Below, piece by piece: positions 49,214 to 57,923 of a stretch of 64,000 bases of DNA (position 1 is its first letter; each line of letters starts with the position of its first letter). The notes beneath the pieces were generated by a model, which was given only the letters and a program-made list of their open reading frames with translations, was not told where the DNA came from and searched no databases. The translations under genes and the position numbers were made by a program. Source of the stretch: Vulgatibacter incomptus. GTDB taxonomy: Bacteria > Myxococcota > Myxococcia > Myxococcales > Vulgatibacteraceae. Location of the stretch: the NCBI RefSeq assembly GCF_001263175.1, contig NZ_CP012332.1, positions 1,547,501 through 1,611,500 on the forward strand, read 5' to 3'.

Positions 49214-50119
49214 ATGGCTTCTCGACCCTGGCTTGTGGCAGCAGCGCTGTTGGCGGTCGCGGGATGTGGCGGTTCGAGTACCGGCGGCTCGGGCAATGGC
49301 AAGGCGGACTTCCCGATTGACGATGGCTCCGGCGGATCGGCGTGCGGTGACGCCCGCGACGCGTTCCAGGCCTGTCGCGACGCGGCCGAGACCCGCTGCG
49401 ACGGGATCATGACCGCGCTCCGGGAGTGCCTGGCCGACAACAGCGGGGATCAGGGTCCGCCGCCTCCGGACTCGTCGGGCCGTCCGGCAGGGCGCCCGAA
49501 CGGGGACGGCCCTCCCCCTCCCGGCCCCCCTTCTCCTCCGCCTTCGGTCCCGGAGGCGTGTCAGTCGATCGCCGACGAGCTCGCGTCGTGCCGGAGCCCC
49601 TGCAGCGACGAACGCCAGGCGATGCGCGACGCGTGCTCGGGCCAGTCGGACTGCCGCAGCGCGCGCGCAGCCGCCGAGGCGTGCATCAACTCCCACGAGG
49701 AATGCGGCCCGCCGTCCCAGTCGATCCGCCAGTGCCTCGAGGATGCCCGCGCGATCTGCGAGGGATCCAACGATTCCTCCGGTCGCCCGGGGGAGCCCTC
49801 CGCAGATTGCTTGGACGCGATCGCTGCGTGCCTTCAGGGCGTGACCGGCGATCGAGCCGCGTGTGAGGACGCCTGTGGTTCGCTAATCCGCTCGGCGCGC
49901 GCCGCTTGCGAGGACGACCAGGGCGAGGACCACGGATGCGGCCACCACGAGGACGGCGACCACCACGACGGTCATGGCGAGCACCATGGCGACCATCACG
50001 GTGACCACCACGGCGATCATCACGACGGCGATGACGACCATGGCGGCCGTGGCGACGACGACGACGACGACGACGGCGACAACGGCGGCCACCGGGACGA
50101 CGACCGCGACCACCGATGA
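49214..50119 (+). CDS. Cys-rich lipoprotein with His/Asp-rich tail
   Basis: A 301-residue lipoprotein. The signal ends LLAVAGCGG (lipobox). The mature part has spaced Cys pairs (CGDARDAFQACRDAAETRC and similar), probably disulfides, a Pro-rich linker (about 85-110), and a tail of about 60 residues made almost only of His, Asp and Gly (for example HHGDHHGDHHGDHHDGDDDH). The tail is a likely metal-binding segment for Ni, Zn, Cu or Ca. ATG 49214, behind AGGAACAGGAG. A strong hairpin follows the stop. First of a same-strand cluster that ends with an ECF sigma factor. Confidence 0.7.
   Translation: MASRPWLVAAALLAVAGCGGSSTGGSGNGKADFPIDDGSGGSACGDARDAFQACRDAAETRCDGIMTALRECLADNSGDQGPPPPDSSGRPAGRPNGDGPPPPGPPSPPPSVPEACQSIADELASCRSPCSDERQAMRDACSGQSDCRSARAAAEACINSHEECGPPSQSIRQCLEDARAICEGSNDSSGRPGEPSADCLDAIAACLQGVTGDRAACEDACGSLIRSARAACEDDQGEDHGCGHHEDGDHHDGHGEHHGDHHGDHHGDHHDGDDDHGGRGDDDDDDDGDNGGHRDDDRDHR
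49930..50118 (+). repeat. low-complexity GAC/CAC/GGC codon tract
   Basis: Coding DNA for the His/Asp tail: repeated GAC, CAC and GGC codons, ending in seven GAC-type units in a row. Such tracts are prone to length change by slippage. Confidence 0.75.
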
Positions 50120-50126
50120 CCTCAAG

Positions 50127-50153
50127 AGCCCTGCCCCCGTCAGGGGCAGGGCT
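50127..50153 (+). terminator. strong hairpin after the His/Asp-rich lipoprotein gene
   Basis: A perfect 11-bp stem, AGCCCTGCCCC (50127-50137) with GGGGCAGGGCT (50143-50153), 7 bases after the stop. It probably ends or attenuates transcription before the next gene. Confidence 0.65.
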
Positions 50154-50209
50154 TCCATGATCCTGCCGATCCCTGGCAACCTGGGACCGACACCCGGGAG
50201 CCATCACCG

Positions 50210-50803
50210 ATGCGCGCTCTCTGCCTCCAGCTCTGCACCCTCGTGCTCGCCGCCACCGCGTGCGAGAGCAGTGTTGCGCTCCAGCTGGTGACGGCCGAGA
50301 TCGATCCCAGGGGCTTTCGTTCCCCGCCCGTCGAGGTGGTGGCGCGGAGCGGCGACCGGCTCGTCGCGTCCGCGCCCATCGACCCCGACCGCTCGTTCCT
50401 GCTGGCGGTCCCTCCGGGCGAGCAGGTGATGCTGGCGCTCGTCGACGAGTCGGGCGCCGACCTGGCCCCGATCCAGACGCGCCCCAGTGAGGCGCTCGTC
50501 CTTCGGATTTGCCGCCCCGATCCGGAGCCGGTGGACCTCGGCAGGGTCCGCCTGGAAAAGCCGGACTGCCCTCCGCCACCCCGCTGTAGCGAGCTCCGGG
50601 GGGCGCTGGACCGTTGCCTCGAGCTCGAGGATGACGAGGTCTGCGATCACTGCCCCCCAGACGATCGATGCGACGACGAGCGCCGCGAGCTCGATCGCTG
50701 CCTGAGGGCAGGCGCCGGTTGCAACCACCCTCCGGGTGCGGTGGCGCAGCGCTCTCCACCCGAGCCCGGGATCGGCTGCGAGCCGAGCCCGCCGATTCCA
50801 TGA
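50210..50803 (+). CDS. Cys-rich lipoprotein of unknown function
   Basis: A 197-residue exported protein. The signal ends LVLAATACESS (lipobox). The middle (about 30-110) reads like a small beta-sandwich (VEVVARSGDRLVASAPIDPD), and the C-terminal 70 residues have about ten Cys and many Pro/Asp, suggesting a disulfide-bonded tail. Not recognised. Its stop overlaps the next start (ATGA), so it is coupled to the barrel-like protein. Confidence 0.65.
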   Translation: MRALCLQLCTLVLAATACESSVALQLVTAEIDPRGFRSPPVEVVARSGDRLVASAPIDPDRSFLLAVPPGEQVMLALVDESGADLAPIQTRPSEALVLRICRPDPEPVDLGRVRLEKPDCPPPPRCSELRGALDRCLELEDDEVCDHCPPDDRCDDERRELDRCLRAGAGCNHPPGAVAQRSPPEPGIGCEPSPPIP

Positions 50804-51792
50804 GCCCCCTGCTTCTCGCGGTAGCCATCGCATCTGCGCCGTGTGAACCGCGGGTCGAGCTCGTGGGCGACGGCGACACGGTCTCCCCGATCGCCGCGGA
50901 GCTGCAGGACCGTGCGGTCGAGATCGGCCCGGACGATCGCTGTCGTTCGATCCGGGTCCGGGTAGAGCGATCGAGCGACGCATACCGGATCGTTCGCGAG
51001 GACCCCGGGGGCGACGGCACCTCCCGACTCGTCCACGAGCCGCGAACCCTCATCGCGCTGATCGAGAGCTGGGCCCGCGGGGATCTCGCGGCACCCCTCC
51101 TCGATCCTTCGTTGATCCCGCCGCCGCCTTCCAATGCCGCCGCCGAACCGCCCGTCGCGCTGCCAGCCGCGTCGCAGGACCAGGCGCCCGCGACCGCCCC
51201 GACTGCGATCAGCAAGGTCGAAGCATCGGCCGCCGCATGGGCGCTCGCCGCTGGCGGAGAGGTCGGCTGGACGGGCGGCGGCGACCCCGAGCTCGGGGTG
51301 GTCGCCAGCCTGGCCCTCCGGAAACACGCGATCGAGCCGCTCCTGACGATGCGCTGGGGACAATCGGGGGCTGTCCTGGAAGCAGGGCTTCCGGCAGCGC
51401 GAAGGTGGACCACCGAGCTCCTGGTGGGCGCGAGGGCTCCTTGGCGTCTCGGGGCGATCTCCATCGCGCCCGGCCTCGGCCTTGGACTCGGCCTCGACGG
51501 CACCCGCCGCGACTCATGTCGGGGCTGCAGCGGACCCGTCGTTCCCGACGATGCCAGCGTGACGCGGGCGGAGCTCCGCGCAGAGGGTTCGATCGGGGTC
51601 CTGGCCGCGCTCTCCAAGGACCTCTCGCTGGACTTCGCCCTTTCGGCCAGCGCGAGCCCCCTGGCGTCCGGCGAGCCCAGCATTCCGGGGTGGGCCGCCG
51701 ACCTCGGCGACGACGCCAGGCACTTCGGCCTCCCTCCAGCGCCACGATTTCGGCTGCGTGCCGCGGCCGGCCTGAGCTGGGGGCGCTGGTGA
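50800..51792 (+). CDS. exported protein, probable outer-membrane barrel
   Basis: A 330-residue protein with a short signal-like N-terminus (PLLLAVAIASAPC). A beta/helix N-terminal domain (about 20-95) is followed by a Pro/Ala linker and a Gly-rich, strand-alternating region (GGEVGWTGGGDPELGVVASL, LRAAAGLSWGRW at the end). The terminal aromatic residue fits a barrel insertion signal, so an outer-membrane protein is likely. ATG at 50800 overlaps the previous stop, and its stop overlaps the sigma factor start (GTGA). These overlaps tie envelope proteins and sigma factor into one operon. Confidence 0.65.
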   Translation: MSPLLLAVAIASAPCEPRVELVGDGDTVSPIAAELQDRAVEIGPDDRCRSIRVRVERSSDAYRIVREDPGGDGTSRLVHEPRTLIALIESWARGDLAAPLLDPSLIPPPPSNAAAEPPVALPAASQDQAPATAPTAISKVEASAAAWALAAGGEVGWTGGGDPELGVVASLALRKHAIEPLLTMRWGQSGAVLEAGLPAARRWTTELLVGARAPWRLGAISIAPGLGLGLGLDGTRRDSCRGCSGPVVPDDASVTRAELRAEGSIGVLAALSKDLSLDFALSASASPLASGEPSIPGWAADLGDDARHFGLPPAPRFRLRAAAGLSWGRW

Positions 51793-52379
51793 GCCCGCGC
51801 GTCCTCCCCTTCGTGAGCCGCTCCCCGCCGCCGCCGGAGCTCTCCGACGAGGCGCTCCTGGCCGCCTGCTGCGTGGGCGATCGAGGTGCGCTCGCGGTGC
51901 TCTTCCAGCGGCATCACCTCCAGGTGCACCGCTTCTGCAGGCGAATGGTCGGCTCGGCGTCCGACGTGGAGGATCTCGTGCAGACCACCTTTCTCGTCGC
52001 CTGGACCGACGCGGGACGTTTCCGCGGAAACGCCTCCGTGCGTGCCTGGCTCCTCGGCGTCGCCGCCAACCTGATCCGCCACGAGCACCGGACGAAGCGC
52101 AACGAGCGCGGGGCCCTCGAGCGGCTCCATTGGAAGCCTCGGACCGTCGCAGCAGGCGTCGACGAGCAGGTCGCGAGGCGCGAGCTCCTCGAGCGGCTCG
52201 GCGGCGCCCTCGAGCGGCTGCCGCACGAGCTGCGGGAAGCCTTCGTCCTCTGCGAGATCGAGGAAGTGCCGGGAACAGAGGCCGCCCGGATCCTCTCGCT
52301 GCGCCCCGGAACCCTCTGGAGACGCCTGCACGATGCTCGAAAGCGTCTGTTGCCCCTGATCTCGGGAGAGGAGCCATGA
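51789..52379 (+). CDS. ECF sigma-70 family factor
   Basis: A 196-residue extracytoplasmic-function sigma factor. Region 2 is at about 35-105 (HRFCRRMVGSASDVEDLVQT, then FLVAWTDAGRF) and region 4 at about 130-190 (LERLPHELREAFVLCEIEEV, then RILSLRPGTLWRRLHDARKR). The GTG start lies within the previous stop and the stop overlaps the anti-sigma-like gene (ATGA), the classic sigma/anti-sigma arrangement. Likely controls its own operon and other envelope genes. Confidence 0.9.
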   Translation: MSPRVLPFVSRSPPPPELSDEALLAACCVGDRGALAVLFQRHHLQVHRFCRRMVGSASDVEDLVQTTFLVAWTDAGRFRGNASVRAWLLGVAANLIRHEHRTKRNERGALERLHWKPRTVAAGVDEQVARRELLERLGGALERLPHELREAFVLCEIEEVPGTEAARILSLRPGTLWRRLHDARKRLLPLISGEEP

Positions 52380-53587
52380 CCCGCACAACCACTGGCTGCC
52401 CGAGCCTCGAGACGCTCGCCCGATCCGAGGGCGGGAACCATCCGCATCTGACGACCTGCGGGCCCTGCCGTCGCACGGTTGCAGATCTCGCCGAGCTGGC
52501 GCGGGCCGCAAAGGATCTTTCCTGGGAGCCGCCGTCCGCCGAGCGGATGCGCCGGATGGAAGCGGCACTGATCGCCCTGGCACCGGACGTCGCCCCGGCG
52601 CCGCCACGTAGGCATCGGATGACGGTCGCCGGGCTATCCGCTGTTGCCGCGATCGTCGCGTGGGCCACTTTCGCCCTGTCTCCTTCGGTTGAGGTGCCGA
52701 TCCGCAGCGAGATCGTGGCTACTGATGGTGCGCGATACGAGCACACAACGCGACATCCCGTCGCAACGGATGATCCCTCGCTCGACCTCGTCCGCCTGGC
52801 GGCCGGGACCCTCTCCCTCCACGTCGAGCATCTGTCCCCTCGTCAGCGTTTCGTCGTTGCCACCGCCGATGCAGAGGTCGAAGTCCGCGGAACGCGCTTC
52901 CAGGTCGTGGCGGAGGACGAACGGCTCGTCCGCGTATCGGTCCAGGAGGGCAAGGTGGAGGTCCGTGTTTCCGGCGAGGCCCCCTTGCTGCTCCTGCCGG
53001 GCGAGAGCTGGGAGCGGAGCGCGGCGCCTTCGGTGAAGGTGGCTGGAGCCATCGTGGACGCCGGTGGGCTCGGGGCGGATTTCGCCCTCGCCGCGGTCGA
53101 GCCCATGCCTGCGGCGGGTGACGCCTCGCCCGTCGTTATGCACCGGAGGTCCTCCCGCCGGCCGGCCCCCGCGCCCATGCCGGTCGAAGAGGCGGTCCGC
53201 ACTCCTTCGTCAGAGGCGGAGCTAACCTTCGCCGAGGGCTGGGAGCTGCTTCGCACGGGAGATCCGGAGGGAGCCGCAGCCCGATTCGCGGCCACCGAGT
53301 CCGGCTACGCGCCACCCGGGCTCGCCGCCGACGCCGCCTATTGGCGGATCGTGGCCCTCGCCCGTGCCGGCGGGATCGTCGAGTCCGAGGCTCGGATGCG
53401 CTCGTTCCTCGAGCGGCACGGCACGTCCGATCGCGCCAGCGAGGTCTCGCTGATGCTGGGCTTGCGCCACGCCGCTCGAGGCGACGTCGACGGCGCGCGA
53501 CCCCTTTTGGAGCAGGCCCGCCACGCCCCTTCGGCCCGGGTGCGCGCGCAGGCCGGCGAGGCCCTCGACCGCATCCTGACCCCCTAG
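52376..53587 (+). CDS. FecR-type anti-sigma/sensor protein
   Basis: A 403-residue protein. A short cytoplasmic part has a Cys-rich zinc-finger-like start (HLTTCGPCRRTVADLAELA), followed by one membrane helix (about 80-105) and a FecR domain (VATADAEVEVRGTRFQVV, then VSVQEGKVEVRV). A helical TPR-like C-terminus (FAEGWELLRTGDPEGAAARF) follows. FecR-type proteins sense an envelope signal and control an ECF sigma factor. The overlap with the sigma gene supports that role. ATG at 52376. Confidence 0.82.
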   Translation: MTRTTTGCPSLETLARSEGGNHPHLTTCGPCRRTVADLAELARAAKDLSWEPPSAERMRRMEAALIALAPDVAPAPPRRHRMTVAGLSAVAAIVAWATFALSPSVEVPIRSEIVATDGARYEHTTRHPVATDDPSLDLVRLAAGTLSLHVEHLSPRQRFVVATADAEVEVRGTRFQVVAEDERLVRVSVQEGKVEVRVSGEAPLLLLPGESWERSAAPSVKVAGAIVDAGGLGADFALAAVEPMPAAGDASPVVMHRRSSRRPAPAPMPVEEAVRTPSSEAELTFAEGWELLRTGDPEGAAARFAATESGYAPPGLAADAAYWRIVALARAGGIVESEARMRSFLERHGTSDRASEVSLMLGLRHAARGDVDGARPLLEQARHAPSARVRAQAGEALDRILTP

Positions 53588-53656
53588 CCGAAACTCTCGC
53601 CCCAAGGCGAATCGAGGATCGATCTCGTCCGCAAGGGATCGCATCCTGCTCGTCGC

Positions 53657-54871
53657 ATGGACCGGCAGAGGGAAGCGATGGATACGGATCTCGACGAGCG
53701 GAACGTTGCCGCACGCGGCGGAATGGCGCCCTCCCAGGGCATGAAGAGCGGCTCTCGGGCGCGGCGCCATGGCGTCCTTGATCTGCGCACGCTGAACCGT
53801 GCCCTCCTGCAGCGTCAGCTCCTGCTCCGCCGCGAGAAGCGCTCCGTTGGAGACGCGCTCGAGCACCTCGTGGGGCTCCAGGCCCAGGATCCCCAGCAGC
53901 CCTATCTGGGCCTCTGGTCCCGGCTGGATGCGTTTGCGCCCGAAGAGCTCAGCCGCTCGATCGCGGACCGGCAGGCCGTACGCATCGCGCTGATGCGCTC
54001 CACAATCCACCTCGTCACCGCGGCGGACTGCCTCCGCCTGCGCCCCACGCTGCAGCCGGTCTTGACCCGAGGCCTCGACGCCAGCGCCGCCGGTCCCAAG
54101 CTGGAAGGAATCGATCGCGGGACGCTCGCCGCGGCAGGGCGTGCGCTGCTCGAGCAGCAACCAAGCACCGGCGCCGCCCTCGGCAAGCTCCTGCAGGAAC
54201 GCTGGCCGGATCGCGACGCCGAGGCCCTCGCCCATGCCGTTCGCACCCACGTGCCCCTGGTTCAGGTTCCGCCGCGCGGCCTCTGGGGCAAGAGCGGACA
54301 AGCCGTCCACACCACGGCCGAGTACTGGCTCGGCCGGCCTCTGGCTGGGGGAATCCCGACGGACGAGCTCGTCGTGCGGTACCTGCGCGCCTTCGGTCCC
54401 GCCACGGCCCGGGACATCCAGACCTGGTCGGGCCTCCAAGCGCTGCGTCCCGTCCTCGATGGACTCCGACCGCGCCTTCGCTCGATGCGAGACGAGGATG
54501 GCGACGAGCTCTTCGACGTCCCCGATGCGCCGCTCCCGGATCCCGACACGCCGGCGCCGCCACGCTTCCTGCCGGGCTGGGACAACGCCCTACTCTCCCA
54601 CGCCGACCGCCGCCGCATCATCTCCGACGCCAATCGGAAGGAGATCTCGAGGCCGAACGCCGTGACGCCCGGGACCATCCTCGTCGACGGCTTCGTCCGC
54701 GGCACCTGGAGGATCGAGAAAACGCGCCGCGACGCGATCCTCACGATTACGCCGCTCGAACGATGGCGGAAGCAGGAGCGCGACGCGGTCGTCGAGGAGG
54801 GAGAGGGACTGCTGGCGCTCGTCGGTGGCGAGGATCGGCAGCGGGAGGTCCGGTTGGTCGGAGCTCCGTAG
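53657..54871 (+). CDS. winged-helix DNA-binding protein, AlkZ-like glycosylase family
   Basis: A 404-residue protein of the HTH_42/AlkZ-like family. LNRALLQRQLLLRREKRSVG leads into GLQAQDPQQP, which contains the Gln-x-Gln motif used by AlkZ-type DNA glycosylases to open damaged or crosslinked bases. RSTIHLVTAADCLRLRP and the C-terminal beta region also fit. Not every member is an active glycosylase, so repair activity is inferred. ATG at 53657 gives a long N-terminus; an internal start would be closer to the family. Stands alone downstream of the sigma operon. Confidence 0.75.
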   Translation: MDRQREAMDTDLDERNVAARGGMAPSQGMKSGSRARRHGVLDLRTLNRALLQRQLLLRREKRSVGDALEHLVGLQAQDPQQPYLGLWSRLDAFAPEELSRSIADRQAVRIALMRSTIHLVTAADCLRLRPTLQPVLTRGLDASAAGPKLEGIDRGTLAAAGRALLEQQPSTGAALGKLLQERWPDRDAEALAHAVRTHVPLVQVPPRGLWGKSGQAVHTTAEYWLGRPLAGGIPTDELVVRYLRAFGPATARDIQTWSGLQALRPVLDGLRPRLRSMRDEDGDELFDVPDAPLPDPDTPAPPRFLPGWDNALLSHADRRRIISDANRKEISRPNAVTPGTILVDGFVRGTWRIEKTRRDAILTITPLERWRKQERDAVVEEGEGLLALVGGEDRQREVRLVGAP

Positions 54872-54916
54872 CGTCGCCCTCGCCCCCTCGAGGAACGCGA
54901 GCGGCACCACCCCCGT

Positions 54917-55840
54917 TCAGGCGGCGAGCCGCCCTTCCACCTCGAAGGCCCAGCCGCAGGCGGCGGCCCTCTCGCGGAGGAAGCGGGAGATCTCCTCCAC
55001 GCTCTTGGAGGGCTTGGACCAGATCACTTGGTTGCCACCGGGGGCACACACGAGGCTCTCGCGATCAACGGCGGGCATCTCTGCGTGGGACCACTCGCTG
55101 AGGCGGCAGCGCCGCACCAGCTCCTTGGCGGCTTCCACGTCGCCGTCGGCGAGGTCCGCGAGGATGAGCGTGCCGTAGCTGAGGTAGGCGGAGTCCTCGG
55201 CCGTCTCCAGGAGGAGGTCGCGCGACGCCGTTGGCACGAAGGTTACCACGTCCTTGGCCACGACCTTCTTCACCTTGGCGATGCGCCAGGAGATGACCTC
55301 GACCTCGATCTTGTAGGGGACGACCGTGCTGCCGAGGGCCTGGGCGAGCTCCTTGCGGATCCGGGTGCTCATCGAGTCCTTGGGCACTGGCTCGATGACG
55401 GCGACCGGGCGACCGAGCCAGGCGAAGACGGTGAGCTCACGGCGCAGCTCGTGCCACGCGATGAACTGCTGCACGTCGTCGAGTCCGCGAAACGCGAAAA
55501 CGTAGCGGTCCGGCTGGCTGAGGTCGAGGACGAGAGAAGGCTGCTTCTGCCGGACAGGCGCCGCAAACTTCCGGGCGGCGGCCACCTGCTTGCCCGGCGA
55601 ATTCCGGAGCCACGGGATCAGTCCGCCGAGGTCCTCGACGAAGCGGTCGCGGGTGGCGCCGAAGGCGGGGACCGCAGAGAGGATCGAGCGAAAGAAGGAA
55701 AGTCCACCGTTGCTTCGAGGCTTGTTCCAGGCCGGATTCTCGTACAACTCACAACTCCAGGGCGCCGACGAGCATCCGCTCGGCCCCCCGACCGTGTCTG
55801 CATGTGGCGCGTGAACCAGCGCCCCGCGCTCTTCGAGCAC
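54917..55840 (-). CDS. uncharacterised protein
   Basis: A 307-residue protein I do not recognise. No signal peptide or membrane helix is evident. It has a basic/aromatic middle (QPDRYVFAFRGLDDVQQFIA, IKVEV-type strands) and a C-terminal helical segment. The first 50 or so residues look less protein-like than the rest, and the real start may be internal near SFFRSILSAVPAFG, but no good start codon is present there. Opposite strand to its neighbours, close to the end of the AlkZ-like gene. Confidence 0.55.
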   Translation of the reverse strand: MLEERGALVHAPHADTVGGPSGCSSAPWSCELYENPAWNKPRSNGGLSFFRSILSAVPAFGATRDRFVEDLGGLIPWLRNSPGKQVAAARKFAAPVRQKQPSLVLDLSQPDRYVFAFRGLDDVQQFIAWHELRRELTVFAWLGRPVAVIEPVPKDSMSTRIRKELAQALGSTVVPYKIEVEVISWRIAKVKKVVAKDVVTFVPTASRDLLLETAEDSAYLSYGTLILADLADGDVEAAKELVRRCRLSEWSHAEMPAVDRESLVCAPGGNQVIWSKPSKSVEEISRFLRERAAACGWAFEVEGRLAA

Positions 55841-56482
55841 GGGCGGCGCGTCGATGTAGTGGCTTCAGGCAAGCGCCCGCTCGGCGTCAGCCGCCCCCTC
55901 TCGCCGGTCAGAGCGAGGGGTGAAACGGGACGACGGAGGTCGGAACGCGGCGCCTTGCGCGAGGGTCGCCCGTCTCTTCGGGTAACCGTCGGGCTCGAGC
56001 AGGGCTTCCGTTGCGAGGGGAGCTACCGCGCCCGTTGGGAGCGGGAGAGCCCAGCCGGCTCAGGCGCCCTCGTGGACGCGGAACTGGCACGGGGTTCGGC
56101 GGAGGGAACACGCCGGGCGGGCCCGAGGAGCGAGCCCGCTGCTACGACAGCAATACGGAGAACATCCACTTCCACTTCCTACAGCTCTTGATCCAACTGC
56201 ACCGGCCGCGCCCGAGGGCACGTCCCGGCGCCTTCTACTGTCTCTCGGCCGTTCGAGCAACCCCCCTTCCGCCCGGGAGCGAGGAGCTGGCGCTGCCGCG
56301 GACACCGAGGGACTCCCGATCGGCGTCATCCGAGCCGGTCGCGGAGTCGCCGAATCAGTGGTTCCCATCCAATCCAAAGAAACGCCGATCCACGCGAAAG
56401 ACCCGCCATTGAGGCATCGCGGCGCGACCGATACCTCCCATTTCGCCAACCTCGGCCTCTCCGAGGGAAAAGGAGTCATGAA
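55841..56482. other. 640-base stretch without a recognised gene
   Basis: Open frames exist on both strands but none has a convincing start, ribosome binding site or recognisable protein. The sequence is moderately GC-rich with no long repeats. The end of the stretch (AGGAG at 56471) belongs to the DUF2938 gene. Confidence 0.5.
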
Positions 56483-56980
56483 ATGAGCGAAGCAGGAAAG
56501 TTTCTCGTGTACGCGGCCTCGATCGGCGTCGGAGCCACCGCGTTGATGGATCTCTGGTCCCTTCTCTTGAGGAAGCTCGGCATCCGAACGCTCGACCTCG
56601 CGATGGTCGGCCGCTGGATCGGCCACTTCCGCGAAGGCGTCTTTTCGCACGAGCGGATCGTCGCGGCCGCTCCCGTCCGTGGAGAGCGGGCCCTCGGCTG
56701 GTGCGCGCACTACCTGATTGGAATTTCCTTCGCCGCGGTGCTCGTGGCGGGATGGGGCCAGGAGTGGGCACAGCGACCGACGCTATTCCCGGCGCTGCTC
56801 GTCGGGTTGGTGACGGTTCTGGCTCCGTACCTGATCATGCAGCCCGCGCTCGGACTGGGCTTCTTCGCGTCGAAGGCGCCCAACCCGCCCGCAGCCCGGC
56901 TGCTCAGCCTTCTCGCCCATTCCATCTATGGGCTCGGGCTCTACGCCGCGGCGAGCCTGCTGGCCTGGGGCCTTCGATAG
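56483..56980 (+). CDS. DUF2938 family membrane protein
   Basis: A 165-residue inner-membrane protein with four predicted helices. VYAASIGVGATALMDLWSLL, ALGWCAHYLIGISFAAVLVA and YLIMQPALGLGFFASKAPNP match DUF2938, a family of unknown function. ATG 56483 follows AAAAGGAG with good spacing. It is convergent with an AraC regulator, 18 bases apart. In other genomes the family often lies near AraC-type regulators, which may make this a functional pair. Confidence 0.85.
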   Translation: MSEAGKFLVYAASIGVGATALMDLWSLLLRKLGIRTLDLAMVGRWIGHFREGVFSHERIVAAAPVRGERALGWCAHYLIGISFAAVLVAGWGQEWAQRPTLFPALLVGLVTVLAPYLIMQPALGLGFFASKAPNPPAARLLSLLAHSIYGLGLYAAASLLAWGLR

Positions 56981-56998
56981 CCGTCCCGAGAGCCGCGA

Positions 56999-57859
56999 TC
57001 AAGCCGACGCGCCTCGGCCGGAGCGCCGTGTCGACGCTCGCCAGGCCGCGGGCGTCGCGCCCTGGGTCCTCTGAAAGACGCGAATGAAGTGGGTCGAATC
57101 GGCGTATCCCACCCGCTCGGCGACCACGTCGATCATCTCGTCCGAGTGCAGCAGGATCCGCCGAGCTTCGGCCATGCGGCCGGCGGTGATCCACTCGACC
57201 GCGCTCAGTCCGGTCGCCCGGGAGAGCGCTGTCGTCACGTAGGCGGGGCTGCGCCCCACTGCCTCCGCGACCTCCCGAAGGGAGATCCGCTGGAGGCAGT
57301 TCCTCTCGATGAAGCGGAGCGCATCGACCACGACGCCGGCTGCCAGTGTCGTATCGGCCTGCGGATGCATCGCGCGCTGAACGTCGTGCAGGATCAAATT
57401 CAGTAGGCTGCGCCGCGCCAGCGCCGAAGCAGCGTCCCGATCGCCCTCCATCCCTGCCATCTCCCGATGGAGGGCATCGAGGAACGGTAGCCGTGCCGGG
57501 GCGATGCGGACGATGGGTGCGGCACCGGCGCGAACGCGTTCGAAGGGTTCGAGAAGGAGCGCCCCTTCGCTCGCGACGAGACAAGGGACGCAAACGCTGA
57601 TCTCCCAGCGCTCGAGTCGGTCGGACTCGATCCAGCGGTGAGGTTCGCCTGCGGGCACGAGGAAGACCTCGCCCTCGTGAACCTCCCACGTCGTCCGCTG
57701 CTGTTCGACGCGGCCATGACCCGCGAGGCACGTCACGATCACCGCGTGAGAATGGGTGACGTGCGCCCTGTGCGACGGTCGAGCGACTTCCGGCGATCGG
57801 CGCGCGACGTGGAGCTCCGAGCCGTCGGAATGGAGGTCGTGCAAGACATGGGGGCCCAT
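56999..57859 (-). CDS. AraC family transcription regulator with cupin sensor
   Basis: A 286-residue regulator. The N-terminal cupin domain (about 30-130, HSHAVIVTCLAGHGRVEQQR, VHEGEVFLVPAGEPHRWIES) probably binds a small ligand. The C-terminal double helix-turn-helix (about 180-280) contains ISLREVAEAVGRSPAYVTTA and VAERVGYADSTHFIRVFQRT. ATG at 57859. Convergent with the DUF2938 gene; a target cannot be read from the sequence. Confidence 0.9.
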   Translation of the reverse strand: MGPHVLHDLHSDGSELHVARRSPEVARPSHRAHVTHSHAVIVTCLAGHGRVEQQRTTWEVHEGEVFLVPAGEPHRWIESDRLERWEISVCVPCLVASEGALLLEPFERVRAGAAPIVRIAPARLPFLDALHREMAGMEGDRDAASALARRSLLNLILHDVQRAMHPQADTTLAAGVVVDALRFIERNCLQRISLREVAEAVGRSPAYVTTALSRATGLSAVEWITAGRMAEARRILLHSDEMIDVVAERVGYADSTHFIRVFQRTQGATPAAWRASTRRSGRGASA

Positions 57860-57923
57860 TACCCAGGTCTAACGGGGATCGCGCGATTCGGCATGCCCGG
57901 GATTCGGCCTCGGCGGTCGAGAG

